Of a DNA stretch of 48,874 nucleotides, positions 10,130 through 18,673 are shown piece after piece; positions within the stretch are counted from its first letter, which is position 1; each line of letters opens with the position of its first letter. Under the pieces are notes generated by a model, which worked only from the letters and a program-made list of their open reading frames with translations, searched no databases and was not told where the DNA came from. Origin of the DNA: an uncultured Cellvibrionales bacterium (lineage in GTDB: Bacteria; Pseudomonadota; Gammaproteobacteria; Pseudomonadales; GM7GCV1). A program made the translations under genes and the position numbers. The stretch covers positions 69,607 to 118,480 of the forward strand of contig CAJXYP010000006.1 of assembly GCA_913063225.1 (NCBI GenBank), read 5' to 3'.

Positions 10130-10723
10130 CTATCTCATAGCCGCAGCAATTTCTTCCGGGGCAGTATTGATCGCAAATACATCTATTAGCTCACCCTCCG
10201 GAGAGATCAAAAAAATACCCGGTGAATGCTGAACCGTATAGATGTCTGGAGACTTGGTCACTACAAAGGTGGTATTGAAGTTTTTTGCTGCAACAGACAC
10301 TTGAGCGTGACTACCGCTAAGACCCGTAATCTTAGGGTGGAATCTGGTCGAGTAATTATTGGTTACTTCGGGCGTGTCACGCTCGGTATCAACACTGATA
10401 AATACGCCCACCGCATTGGTATCGGCAATTTTCAACGTATTAGCCATATTGGCCGCTATTAGCGGGCAGATATGAGTGCAGTAAGTAAAACCAAAGGCCA
10501 ACATCAGGTTTTTACCGACAAAGTCTTCTTGTGTAACTATCTGACCTTCAGAGCCGACTAACTCGAATTCAAGGCTCATCTCAGCGATTCCAGCACTAAC
10601 TGTAGGCATCGCCATATTATGCATGTCGTGATTCATCTCTTCGGCTTGCTGCGCGCTGACGCCGAAAGCCAGCCCAGAAACACAGAGTGCTACAAAAATA
10701 CCTGTAATCTTGTTCAAAACCAT
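10130..10723 (-). CDS. SCO1/SenC family copper chaperone
   Basis: SCO proteins deliver copper to, or reduce, the CuA site of cytochrome oxidase and similar enzymes. The 197-residue product has a signal peptide (cleavage near SAQQ), a His/Met-rich stretch EEMNHDMHNMAMP that may bind copper, and a thioredoxin-like domain. In that domain, FTYCTHICP supplies the CxxxC pair and VQHSPGIFLISPEG supplies the distal copper-binding histidine. ISVDTERDTPE is a further family motif. It is the first gene of a three-gene operon with the CcdA-like transporter and the propeller, so a complete metal-site maturation unit is likely. No oxidase gene is visible nearby. Confidence 0.9.
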   Translation of the reverse strand: MVLNKITGIFVALCVSGLAFGVSAQQAEEMNHDMHNMAMPTVSAGIAEMSLEFELVGSEGQIVTQEDFVGKNLMLAFGFTYCTHICPLIAANMANTLKIADTNAVGVFISVDTERDTPEVTNNYSTRFHPKITGLSGSHAQVSVAAKNFNTTFVVTKSPDIYTVQHSPGIFLISPEGELIDVFAINTAPEEIAAAMR

Positions 10724-10862
10724 AACCTCCGTATGAACCCTAGTTTAGCAGCATAGGTAAAGTATCGCTGAGTATTCAGAGTGGGTAGATTTATCAAGAA
10801 TTGTAAAATTGGCCAAGCGACGGAGTAAGAAGAAATCTAGTACTCACCGTTCTTAAAATGGG

Positions 10863-11609
10863 CTATATGTGAATATTTGCCAGCTCTTTGCTAATGGCAG
10901 CGGCAGAGGCTTTTACCAATGAGGACATGGGCCCAACCACAGTTTCTGTAATCCGGCTCGCTGGCCCGCGTAATACAAGAGCAGCTGCGGTATTGCCAAG
11001 CCCATCAAATATAGGGGCCGCAATTGCGGATGTATCTAGGGCAACTTCGCCTACATTATGAGCAAAACCGGTTTTCCGAGCCTCATCTAGTTGCTTTATA
11101 TAGAGCTCGCGATCCTCAACACTCTTGATGGTCAAGGGAGCCAAATTCGAATCTTGAAGGATTTTTTCTATTTGAGCGTCAGTTTTTTGCGCCATAAAAA
11201 CACGCCCGGAAGCGCCTGCATAAATTGGCAATTCCCTACCAACGGGCGCAACAATGCGAAGTTCACGGCCTGGTTCCATCACGTCAATACAAACACGCTG
11301 CCTACCGCGAGGCACAATTAGGCAAATTGTTTCTTGGGTACGATCCAACAATCCTTGAAGGTGCGGCCGACAAATCTTACGAATTTCACTGGGCCAAAAA
11401 TTGTATATGCCAGCCCCCTGAACATAACGCTTGGAATCTGCCTCGTGCCTCACCATATCTGCGTTTGCCAGAGTGTGAAGGAAACGCAGTGTGGTCGCCT
11501 TATCCAGCCCTGTGCCTTGACTGATTTCAGTCAGCCCTATGGGCCGATCACTTTGACATACATACATTAGAACAGATATTGCCCGTTCAACAGAGCGGTT
11601 GGTTTTCAT
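10863..11609 (-). CDS. IclR family transcriptional regulator
   Basis: The product has an N-terminal winged helix-turn-helix (SVERAISVLMYV, GLTEISQGTGLDKATTLRFLHTLANADMV, about residues 5-55) and a C-terminal IclR effector domain (CLIVPRGRQRVCIDVMEPGRELRI, GRELPIYAGASGRVFMA, and AIAAPIFDGLGNTAAALVLRGP). The start is placed at ATG 11609 because AAGGA lies 7 bases upstream; the frame extends to 11636. It diverges from the tctC-tctA operon, the usual position of a local regulator. A long inverted repeat lies in the 130-base divergent region. The effector is probably the compound imported by the Tct system, but it cannot be named. Confidence 0.93.
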   Translation of the reverse strand: MKTNRSVERAISVLMYVCQSDRPIGLTEISQGTGLDKATTLRFLHTLANADMVRHEADSKRYVQGAGIYNFWPSEIRKICRPHLQGLLDRTQETICLIVPRGRQRVCIDVMEPGRELRIVAPVGRELPIYAGASGRVFMAQKTDAQIEKILQDSNLAPLTIKSVEDRELYIKQLDEARKTGFAHNVGEVALDTSAIAAPIFDGLGNTAAALVLRGPASRITETVVGPMSSLVKASAAAISKELANIHI

Positions 11610-11654
11610 TGATAATCCTTCTGATTCAGGAATCAACCATACAAATATTGTTTC

Positions 11655-11682
11655 AACAAGTAAACCATTAGTTTTACTCGTT
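11655..11682. promoter_or_regulatory. Candidate IclR operator (28-bp inverted repeat)
   Basis: The left arm AACAAGTAAACC (11655-11666) and right arm GTTTTACTCGTT (11671-11682) are inverted copies matching at 10 of 12 positions, with ATTA between. The right end overlaps the -35 box of the tctC promoter. The 15-mer TTCAACAAGTAAACC (11652-11666) recurs exactly at the TBDT1 promoter. Confidence 0.7.
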
Positions 11683-11709
11683 GCAATAAATAGTAACGAA
11701 TGATATAAA
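11681..11709 (+). promoter_or_regulatory. Promoter of the tctC operon
   Basis: -35 TTGCAA (11681-11686) and -10 TATAAA (11704-11709) are separated by 17 bases. The start would be near 11716, about 25 bases before the tctC ATG. The -35 is fused to the right arm of the inverted repeat, so the bound regulator would touch RNA polymerase. Confidence 0.65.
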
Positions 11710-11739
11710 CTTAGCTGGACAAATTAAGAGATAAATACC

Positions 11740-12864
11740 ATGTTTAACCCGCGTATATTCACACTTGCTACTCGAATTTTCTTAGTACTTATTACTGCGA
11801 TAGTTCTGTCTGCTTGTGAGAACGGCGAGAACGCCTCCTCTGCTGAGGAACCCCATTCATACGCCGGTGAAACCATCTCCGTTATCATCGGTCTGGATGC
11901 ATCCGCTGGCGGCACAATCGTAGGCAGGCTTTTAGCTAAGCACCTCGAGGAAAACCTGGAAGGAAACCCAACCGTAATAGTCAACAACTTGCCAGGGGCT
12001 TCGGGGCTGAGCGCTCAACTTCAGGTATTGCTGAAAGCACCGGAAGACGGAACAACCGTTTACTATGGTCCTCGTTCTTCCTTAGGCGAACTCTTGCAGT
12101 TCCCCGGTTATTCATTTAAATATACCGACTTTACCCCGCTAGGCGGAGTACAAATTAGCGGCTTGGTAGTTTACGCCCGAACAGATTCCATAGAGGGTGG
12201 GGTCAGTACCCCGGAAGAACTCGTAACCGGTGGGCCATTGCTATTTGGTGGTATGCCTCCGGAACACGGCCGTATGATTATTAGCACCATGGCACTTGAT
12301 TTAATCGATGCGCCCTATCGCTACATAGCTGGTTACCCGAGTAGCGGCAGTATCCGCGCAGCAGTTATTAGTGGCGAAGTGAATACGGGAACCGATGCAG
12401 CCCACGCTTACTTAACCCAAGTGGTGCCTGTGCTTGTCGAGCCGGGCGATGCACTGCCCTTTTTCAGCATACCCATGCTTAACAACGAAGGTGAGCTAAT
12501 ACAAAATCCTTTAGTTGAAGACATCCCTTCGATACAAGCGCTCTACCAAAGCATCAAGGGCACTGAGCCTGTTGGAGTTGAATGGGATGCTATTCAAGCT
12601 ATGGTTGAACTAGACCAAACTATGCAGCACGTTTTCCTCGGACCTCCTGACATGGACCCAGCCGCAGCCGAAACTTTCCGTATCGGCCTGGAGCTAGCGA
12701 TGAACAGCGCTGCGTTTGCAGAAGAAGGGGAGCAGCAACTCAGTTACGTACCAGGGTTTGTTCCCTATGATCGCCAAACTGAAATTTTGGGTGCCACTTC
12801 CAATGTCTCTCCCGAGATCCTTGAGTACATCCAAGCAATTATCGCGAAAAACAGCGGTTACTAA
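11740..12864 (+). CDS. Tripartite tricarboxylate transporter substrate-binding lipoprotein (TctC/Bug family)
   Basis: This is the extracytoplasmic solute receptor of a TTT transporter, which binds a carboxylate and hands it to TctA/TctB. The 374-residue product has a signal with lipobox LSAC (Cys about residue 26), so it is membrane-anchored, while many TctC proteins are soluble. The Bug-family signature is present: ISVIIGLDASAGGTIVGRLLAKHL, then VNNLPGASGLSAQLQVL in place of the usual NKPGAGG. The C-terminal part is less typical (LDQTMQHVFLGPPDMDPAAAETFRIGLE). It is transcribed with the TctA-TctB fusion 57 bases downstream and diverges from IclR. Confidence 0.85.
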   Translation: MFNPRIFTLATRIFLVLITAIVLSACENGENASSAEEPHSYAGETISVIIGLDASAGGTIVGRLLAKHLEENLEGNPTVIVNNLPGASGLSAQLQVLLKAPEDGTTVYYGPRSSLGELLQFPGYSFKYTDFTPLGGVQISGLVVYARTDSIEGGVSTPEELVTGGPLLFGGMPPEHGRMIISTMALDLIDAPYRYIAGYPSSGSIRAAVISGEVNTGTDAAHAYLTQVVPVLVEPGDALPFFSIPMLNNEGELIQNPLVEDIPSIQALYQSIKGTEPVGVEWDAIQAMVELDQTMQHVFLGPPDMDPAAAETFRIGLELAMNSAAFAEEGEQQLSYVPGFVPYDRQTEILGATSNVSPEILEYIQAIIAKNSGY

Positions 12865-12921
12865 TTCGCCGCTGTTTTGCAAACTAATTTTTACCAAATA
12901 ACTCCACAGGAGTATTAAAAG

Positions 12922-14949
12922 ATGGTGTTTGACGCCTTAGTCGATAGCTTGGCCCTCATTTTTCAATGGGAGGTAATGTTTTATTTTGCTCTCGGCTGTG
13001 TAATCGGTATTTTACTCGGCGCTGTGCCCGGCATGGGGGGCGCAATAGGCCTGGTCCTTCTGCTGCCCTTTACATTTTCCATGGAGCCCGTCGCCGCCTT
13101 TGCGCTTCTATTAGCCTCTTGGGCATCAACCTCTACTAGTGGAGCCATAACCTCTGTATTGCTCGGTGTGCCGGCAACTGCTGCGTCACAGGCCACGGTG
13201 CTAGATGGCTACCCCATGGCAAAACGCGGTGAAGCCGCGCGAGCTTTAGGCGCGTCCTTCACCGCATCTGCGATTGGCGGATTCTGCGGAGCTCTAACTC
13301 TCGGTCTCGCGCTACCTCTGATCCTTCCCATTATTCTGGCCTTTGAATCTCCCGAACAATTCATGCTCGGCATGCTTGGACTCGCCATGGTGGGGTCCCT
13401 TGCCGGACAGTCTGTTACCAAAGGTATCGTAGCCGCTGCGTTTGGTTTGCTGCTGGCCATGATTGGTCTCCCGGAATCTGCCGGAATCCCACGCTATACC
13501 TTCGATACGCTTTATATGCTGGATAGCCTACCCCTTATTCCGGTATTGCTTGGTTTGTTTGCTCTACCTGAAGTTATGGAACTGGCGATTAAGAACGTAT
13601 CCATTGCACGCTCTGGAAAAGACGAAGATACCAAAAAGGGTCAGATGCAGGGCGTAAGAGATGCCTTTGATAACATCTGGCTGGTAATCCGCTGCAGCGT
13701 TATCGGCACCTATATCGGCATGCTTCCCGGCCTGGGCGCCTCAATCGTTGGCTGGGTAACCTATGCACACGCCAAACAAAGCGTTAAGGACGATTCACAA
13801 TTTGGACAAGGCGATGTTCGCGGGCTACTAGCTCCCGAAGCAGCCAACAATGCATTGCGCGGCGGAGCACTTATTCCAACGCTAACGCTTGGCATACCCG
13901 GAAGCGTGGGAACTGCGATCCTGATGAGCGCACTTATTATGCATGGCCTGCGCCCCGGCCCGAGCATGCTTACTGACAACCTGCCTATCACTTTCAGTTT
14001 TGTTTGGATGATTGCTATGGCTAGCATCCTCGCCACGCTGATCTTACTGAAAACCGTAAAATGGGTAGCCAAGGTTGCCCTATTACCCGGGCACTTAGTG
14101 GTTCCGGGCGTACTATTATTTGTATTCATGGGCGCATGGCTCGGCAATGCCGATCTGGGATCATGGATTACCTGCGTGGCATTTGGCCTTCTCGGGTTCT
14201 TTATGAAGCGCGGTGGCTGGCCACGGCCTCCCGTGATTCTCGCTCTGGTTTTGGGCCCCATTCTCGAACGTACTTTCCAGATCAGTACCAATATTTACGG
14301 TGGGCTGGGCTGGTTAAGTCGACCCATTGTTCTAGTGCTTATTCTGATTATTGTGGTCAGCGTTATTCTGGCTGCCCGCAGCATTGCAAAGAAAAAGAAA
14401 TCTGGAGCACAAGACGCAGGCGAAGGCTCTGAAAAAAGTCCAGCCATATCTCTCCCTCTTTCCCTGCTGCTGCTAATAGCCTTTGTATGGGCTGGATACA
14501 CTGCAACCGCATGGCCTCCCATTGTTAAGCAATTCCCACTGCTTATTTGTATCCCGGGCGCGATACTTGGCGCCTGGGTCGTATTCCAAGACTCTAGACA
14601 TTTACTACAGCTCAAGGCCAGCACGGGGAGCTGGGGGGAGACTTTATCCAAAGCCCGCAAAGACGCCTGGCTGGCCGAAGCCGTGCCTTTCTTCGCCTAT
14701 CTGGCAGCTATGATTGTTCTCTGCTTAATTATCGGACAAAAGCTTGCCATGCCGATATTTATCGGCATCTATTTAGTTCGCTGGGGCGGATATAGCAAAC
14801 GCATAGCTATCGCTTATGCGCTTACCGCCTGGGCAATACTGGTATTTTTCTACGGCCAAATTATGCGCCTTATATTCCACCCTTCACTGGTAGAGCAATG
14901 GACACAATCCTGGTTCCCACGACAATTCCCAGATTGGCTGCTGTTTTAA
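12922..14949 (+). CDS. Tripartite tricarboxylate transporter permease, TctA-TctB fusion
   Basis: The 675-residue protein carries both membrane parts of a TTT transporter. Residues 1 to about 485 are TctA: the two related motifs GAVPGMGGAIGLVLLLPFTF (near 33) and GMLPGLGASIVGWVTYAHAKQ (near 270) form the substrate core, and about ten further helices follow. A charged linker (AKKKKSGAQDAGEGSEKSP, about 487-508) leads to four more helices (LPLSLLLLIAFVWAGYTATAW onward) with the size and topology of TctB. TctA alone is about 500 residues. No separate tctB exists in the operon, which supports the fusion. Substrate unknown; probably an organic acid related to the downstream enzymes. Confidence 0.88.
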   Translation: MVFDALVDSLALIFQWEVMFYFALGCVIGILLGAVPGMGGAIGLVLLLPFTFSMEPVAAFALLLASWASTSTSGAITSVLLGVPATAASQATVLDGYPMAKRGEAARALGASFTASAIGGFCGALTLGLALPLILPIILAFESPEQFMLGMLGLAMVGSLAGQSVTKGIVAAAFGLLLAMIGLPESAGIPRYTFDTLYMLDSLPLIPVLLGLFALPEVMELAIKNVSIARSGKDEDTKKGQMQGVRDAFDNIWLVIRCSVIGTYIGMLPGLGASIVGWVTYAHAKQSVKDDSQFGQGDVRGLLAPEAANNALRGGALIPTLTLGIPGSVGTAILMSALIMHGLRPGPSMLTDNLPITFSFVWMIAMASILATLILLKTVKWVAKVALLPGHLVVPGVLLFVFMGAWLGNADLGSWITCVAFGLLGFFMKRGGWPRPPVILALVLGPILERTFQISTNIYGGLGWLSRPIVLVLILIIVVSVILAARSIAKKKKSGAQDAGEGSEKSPAISLPLSLLLLIAFVWAGYTATAWPPIVKQFPLLICIPGAILGAWVVFQDSRHLLQLKASTGSWGETLSKARKDAWLAEAVPFFAYLAAMIVLCLIIGQKLAMPIFIGIYLVRWGGYSKRIAIAYALTAWAILVFFYGQIMRLIFHPSLVEQWTQSWFPRQFPDWLLF

Positions 14950-14995
14950 ACCTATACCCGCTGATACAACCCATTTATTTTGTTGGAGCAATTTG

Positions 14996-15640
14996 ATGAC
15001 TGATCCGCGCGCTGAGGCGCAACAAGAAATTCGCGATGTTCGCAGCCGCATTACTAAATTGAGTGATGACGGTATCGATCTAATATTAACCGGTGCTCGA
15101 TCGCACTACGGCTGGCGAGACAAGCCAGTTCATCAGGACGATTTGGAGCGAATATTCCACATCATGTCGGCAGGCCCCACATCCAATAATGGGCACCCTA
15201 CTCACATCATCTGGGTGCGCAGTGATGAAGCTAAGCAACGTTTAGTACCTGCGCTTAAGGGCAATAATGTCGAAAAGGTTTTGACCTCTCCGGTGTGTGC
15301 TCTACTTTCCTACGATATGGAATTCTATAAAAGAATGCCTGAACTGTTTCCACATGATCCCGGCAAGATGCAGATGTTTATCGACAATCAGCGTCGCTGT
15401 GCAGACGATGCTTTCAGAAACGGCTCACTTCAAGGCGCATATTTTATGATAGCCGCTCGCGCACTGGGCTTTGACGTTGGCCCGATATCGGGCTTCGACA
15501 ACGATACCGTTGACGCTGAATTCTTTGAGGGCACGAGCCATAGGTCTAATTTTCTATGCAATGTTGGATACGGCGACGAAGCTTCAGTTTGGCAAAAACT
15601 GCCACGGCCATCCTTCGAATCCAGCTGTACCGTCATATAA
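14996..15640 (+). CDS. Nitroreductase family protein, RutE/malonic semialdehyde reductase-like
   Basis: This is an FMN-dependent nitroreductase-fold protein closely resembling RutE, which reduces malonic semialdehyde to 3-hydroxypropionate. Matching segments are ARSHYGWRDKPV, IMSAGPTSNNGHPTHIIWVRS, LLSYDMEFYKRMPELFPHDPGK, AFRNGSLQGAYFMIAARALGFDVGPISGFD and NFLCNVGYGD. The length (215 from ATG 14996, preceded by TGGAG) is close to RutE (196). No other rut genes are present, so pyrimidine breakdown is not implied. In this operon it may reduce a semialdehyde, quinone or enone made from the imported carboxylate. That role is inference. Confidence 0.82.
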   Translation: MTDPRAEAQQEIRDVRSRITKLSDDGIDLILTGARSHYGWRDKPVHQDDLERIFHIMSAGPTSNNGHPTHIIWVRSDEAKQRLVPALKGNNVEKVLTSPVCALLSYDMEFYKRMPELFPHDPGKMQMFIDNQRRCADDAFRNGSLQGAYFMIAARALGFDVGPISGFDNDTVDAEFFEGTSHRSNFLCNVGYGDEASVWQKLPRPSFESSCTVI

Positions 15641-15663
15641 GCGCGAAAAGGGAAAGTTAGAAA

Positions 15664-16749
15664 ATGACCAATACCAATACCGGCCTAATACAGGCCGACC
15701 GTGAACGCGCCACACCCGGATATAGAATGTTTTCCCCTTTGGGGCTCAAAAAAACTCTGATCATCAATATGCATGGCGATGTTGTGCACTCTTGGGATCT
15801 TCCCTACGAGCCAGGTAATTTTAGCTGCCTTTTACCCAGTGGCAATATGCTTTCTGCTGTGCGCACCCCTGACGGCCCGAAAGGCCTGCCTGCAAAAGGC
15901 GGATTAATGCAGGAATGGGACTGGGACGGTAATCTGCTCTGGGAGCATCACGACGATCTACAACACCATGACATTCTGCGCTGCAAGAACGGCAATACCA
16001 TGTACTTGCGCTGGGATTTAATGCGCGAAGAAAACCAAAGACGTGTACTAGGCGGCAGTGAAGGCTCGGAACACGCGGATGGAATATGGGGCGACGTTGT
16101 TCGAGAAATCGAAGCCGACGGAACGGTTGTTTGGGAATGGCGAGCCGAAGATTGCGAAGAGATGTACAACTTCCCTATTAATCCAATGTGCCCGCGCCAT
16201 GAATGGTGTCACGCAAATTGCATTACTCAGTTAGATAACGGCGACGTACTTATCAATTTTCGCTACAACCACTTGATGGCGATTATCGATTACAAAACCA
16301 AAAAATTCAGATGGACATTGTGTGACTACTCCTACGGTCAGCAGCACAGCGTTTACCAGCTTGAAAATGGCAATATTATGTTTTTTGCCAACGGCGCAAA
16401 CGTACTAGGCGCAGGCCCTGAAGGTGGCTCCCGGGTTATCGAGCTGGATCCTACTACCAATACGCCCGTATGGCAGTACGCCGGTTCTCCAAGATTTTCC
16501 TTTTTTAGCTGGTTTATAAGCAATGCCTATCGATTGCAGAGTGGCAATACCTCAATTCTTGAAGGTATTAAGGGCAAGATATTTGAAGTAACCATGGACG
16601 GCGACATCGTTTGGGAATTTGTTAGCCCTTTCTTTGTTACCGAACCACACCCAATGTATACCGGCGGCAATGCGATTTTTCGTCATTATTTTTACGAGCC
16701 GGACTCAATACAAATAGCGGGTCGCCTTCCGGCTGACCCTTGGCAATAG
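15664..16749 (+). CDS. Arylsulfotransferase-like beta-propeller protein (cytoplasmic form)
   Basis: The 361-residue protein belongs to the Arylsulfotrans/ASST-like six-bladed propeller family. Successive blades carry His plus NGN patterns: LQHHDILRCKNGNTMYL, WCHANCITQLDNGDVLINF and QQHSVYQLENGNIMFFANG. In ASST enzymes histidines at such positions transfer sulfate between phenols without PAPS. No signal peptide is seen (MTNTNTGLIQADRERATPGYRMFS), unlike classic periplasmic ASST, so it probably works in the cytoplasm. It lies 23 bases after the RutE-like gene and 30 bases before the GST gene. Whether it is a true sulfotransferase or only shares the fold cannot be decided here. Confidence 0.75.
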   Translation: MTNTNTGLIQADRERATPGYRMFSPLGLKKTLIINMHGDVVHSWDLPYEPGNFSCLLPSGNMLSAVRTPDGPKGLPAKGGLMQEWDWDGNLLWEHHDDLQHHDILRCKNGNTMYLRWDLMREENQRRVLGGSEGSEHADGIWGDVVREIEADGTVVWEWRAEDCEEMYNFPINPMCPRHEWCHANCITQLDNGDVLINFRYNHLMAIIDYKTKKFRWTLCDYSYGQQHSVYQLENGNIMFFANGANVLGAGPEGGSRVIELDPTTNTPVWQYAGSPRFSFFSWFISNAYRLQSGNTSILEGIKGKIFEVTMDGDIVWEFVSPFFVTEPHPMYTGGNAIFRHYFYEPDSIQIAGRLPADPWQ

Positions 16750-16779
16750 CAACAAAAATTAAATTCTAGGAGACCACGA

Positions 16780-17532
16780 ATGTCTTTAACTTTATATCAC
16801 TGGTGGGGATCTACCTGCTCACGAAAAGCTCGATCTGCACTTGCCGAAAAAGGCGTAACGGATTGGGAAAGCGTACATATCGACCTGCACCAGTTCGAAA
16901 ACTGGGCGCCTTGGTATGTAGAGATTCACCCAAACGGCGTGGTTCCTGCGCTTGTGCATAACGGTCGCACCGTTATCGAATCCAGCGTCATCATGGAATA
17001 TATCGACGATACCTTTGAAGGTCCGTCATTGAAGCCCGAAGATACCTGGGAACGTGCAAATATGCGCGTATGGCTGGATAAATCCGAGCACATTCTGCAC
17101 AAGAATATGCACCTGATTTCTCACAACAAAAAACACGCTCATCGCTGGAGCGAATATATTGAACAACACAGCCGTGAAGTATTAATGGAAATGGTACGCA
17201 ACCAACCTGACAAACAGCGCCGGGCAGACGAAATCCAAAACGCTGACGGGATTCCTGATGATGTAGTCAACTTCGCTGCTGAACGTGTTATCGACGAATT
17301 GGACTGTATGGAAAAGGATCTGCAGCGCGGCACTTGGCTTTGTGGAGATACCTTTTCACTAGCGGATATTGCCGTACTACCCTTTGTAGAACGTTTTGAA
17401 GCCAATGGCTACGGCGAAGAGTTGAGTGCGGCCAAGCGCCCAAGACTAGCTGAGTGGTTTGCGCAAATTAATCAGCGTCCTGGCGTTATAGAAGCCTACT
17501 CCTTTGTGGATCCAGATTTAGAAGCTTGCTAA
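16780..17532 (+). CDS. Glutathione S-transferase family protein
   Basis: The product has an N-terminal thioredoxin-like GSH domain (LTLYHWWGSTCSRKARSALAEKG, then HPNGVVPALVHNGRTVIESSVIMEYIDDTF), with the conserved cis-Pro in VVPAL and the ES pair that binds glutathione. A helical C-terminal domain (about residues 90-245) includes LCGDTFSLADIAVLPFVERFE. SCS in the active-site region may supply a catalytic Ser or Cys. The spacing and the STVI-EY-like segment recall the beta-etherase/dehalogenase GSTs of aromatic catabolism, which is only suggestive. The ATG has GGAG 9 bases upstream. The stop overlaps the TTG start of the next gene. Confidence 0.87.
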   Translation: MSLTLYHWWGSTCSRKARSALAEKGVTDWESVHIDLHQFENWAPWYVEIHPNGVVPALVHNGRTVIESSVIMEYIDDTFEGPSLKPEDTWERANMRVWLDKSEHILHKNMHLISHNKKHAHRWSEYIEQHSREVLMEMVRNQPDKQRRADEIQNADGIPDDVVNFAAERVIDELDCMEKDLQRGTWLCGDTFSLADIAVLPFVERFEANGYGEELSAAKRPRLAEWFAQINQRPGVIEAYSFVDPDLEAC

Positions 17533-18590
17533 ATACTAGGCAAACAGCGATATCGGCAGCGGTTTCGAAGCAAACAAACCGCTTGCTGGTTATTGCGATC
17601 CCCATTGTATTCTGTGCCGCGTCTCCACCGTCCATTGCCCACCATTCTCACGCAGAATTCTCCGAAGAAATTATTCAAGTTGATGGCGAATTGACCCGGA
17701 TAGTCTGGAGCAACCCACATCCGGCGATGACACTCAAAACCCTAGATGCGAACGGCGAAGAACAGATCGTGCGTCTGCAAATTTTAGGTAACGTCAATGG
17801 TATGAATCGAGATGGAGTTACGAGCGAGCTTTTCCATCAGGGGCAGCAAGTCAAAATTACCGGGCAATTGTCCCTGCGCCGTGAAGGCTTAATGCTAGCA
17901 AATTTTGCTGAATTTGAAGACGGCAGTCGAGCGGCTCTTGGCCCATACACATCTGCTCAGGGCGCAATTTACGGAAACAGTAATAGCGGTGACACCGCGA
18001 TACCTGAGGATAGCGCACCAAGCTTATTCCACGTATGGACCGTAGAGTCCAGAACACGAAACTACGAACCGCCTCTAAGAGCAAACAGTCAAGCAATTAA
18101 GGATTCTTGGGACCCTATTCAGGACGATGTTCAAGCCAACTGCTCTCCACTTGGTATGCCTGGTGCCATGATGAGCCCCCACCCTATCGAGTTTGTGGAT
18201 CAGGGCGACAGCATCTTATTGCGGCTCGAAGAATGGGACGCGTCGCGCAGAATTTATATGAATGACAACCAGCCTGAATCACTTGAGACTTCTCGAATGG
18301 GAATTTCTTATGGGCAATGGGACGGATCAAGTTTATTAGTGCGCACCACTGACACCAACTACCCCTTCCTTGACGAATACGGCACACCTCAGAGCTCCTC
18401 AGTGGAGTTTCTTGAGCTATTTACCCTTAGTAATGACGCAGGGTGGTATCTCGATTGGAGCGTGCGTGTAACCGACCTTGAAACCTTTAGTGCGCCATTT
18501 GAGCTATCAACCACCCGCTGGCAGTGGCTACCTGGAGAAACGCTTCAACCCTATGAGTGCCAGGATCTAGAATCCTTGTTTAACGGCTAA
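17526..18590 (+). CDS. DUF6152 family exported protein
   Basis: The N-terminal half matches the DUF6152 pattern: AHHSHAEFSEEIIQVDGELTRIVWSNPHPAMTLKT, followed by RLQILGNVNGMNRDGVTSELFHQGQQVKITGQ. A hydrophobic segment LLVIAIPIVFCAASPPSIA precedes HHSH, consistent with export and cleavage just before the histidines. Function is unknown. The family is common beside TonB receptors and catabolic genes in marine and sphingomonad genomes (from memory). The start is taken as TTG 17526, overlapping the GST stop by 7 bases; another TTG just before LLVIAIP is possible. It is the last gene of the tctC operon and is followed by a strong terminator. Confidence 0.78.
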   Translation: MLNTRQTAISAAVSKQTNRLLVIAIPIVFCAASPPSIAHHSHAEFSEEIIQVDGELTRIVWSNPHPAMTLKTLDANGEEQIVRLQILGNVNGMNRDGVTSELFHQGQQVKITGQLSLRREGLMLANFAEFEDGSRAALGPYTSAQGAIYGNSNSGDTAIPEDSAPSLFHVWTVESRTRNYEPPLRANSQAIKDSWDPIQDDVQANCSPLGMPGAMMSPHPIEFVDQGDSILLRLEEWDASRRIYMNDNQPESLETSRMGISYGQWDGSSLLVRTTDTNYPFLDEYGTPQSSSVEFLELFTLSNDAGWYLDWSVRVTDLETFSAPFELSTTRWQWLPGETLQPYECQDLESLFNG

Positions 18591-18621
18591 TTCCCTACCG
18601 CTAAAACTATGTTCCAGACAC

Positions 18622-18660
18622 AAAAAACCCGGAACAGTAACTGTTCCGGGTTTTCTATTT
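18622..18660. terminator. Bidirectional intrinsic terminator
   Basis: A perfect 14-bp stem, AAAACCCGGAACAG (18624-18637) with CTGTTCCGGGTTTT (18641-18654), encloses loop TAA. It has an A run on the left and a T-rich run (TTTTCTATTT) on the right. It ends the + strand operon and the - strand arylsulfotransferase gene, which converge here. Confidence 0.95.
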
Positions 18661-18673
18661 TTCTTTGCAACTA

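Noticed and set aside
13761-14291. 176-codon open frame opposite tctA-tctB
   Set aside because: It runs antisense to a well-supported permease and has an Arg/Pro/Ser-rich composition typical of a shadow frame, with no domain.
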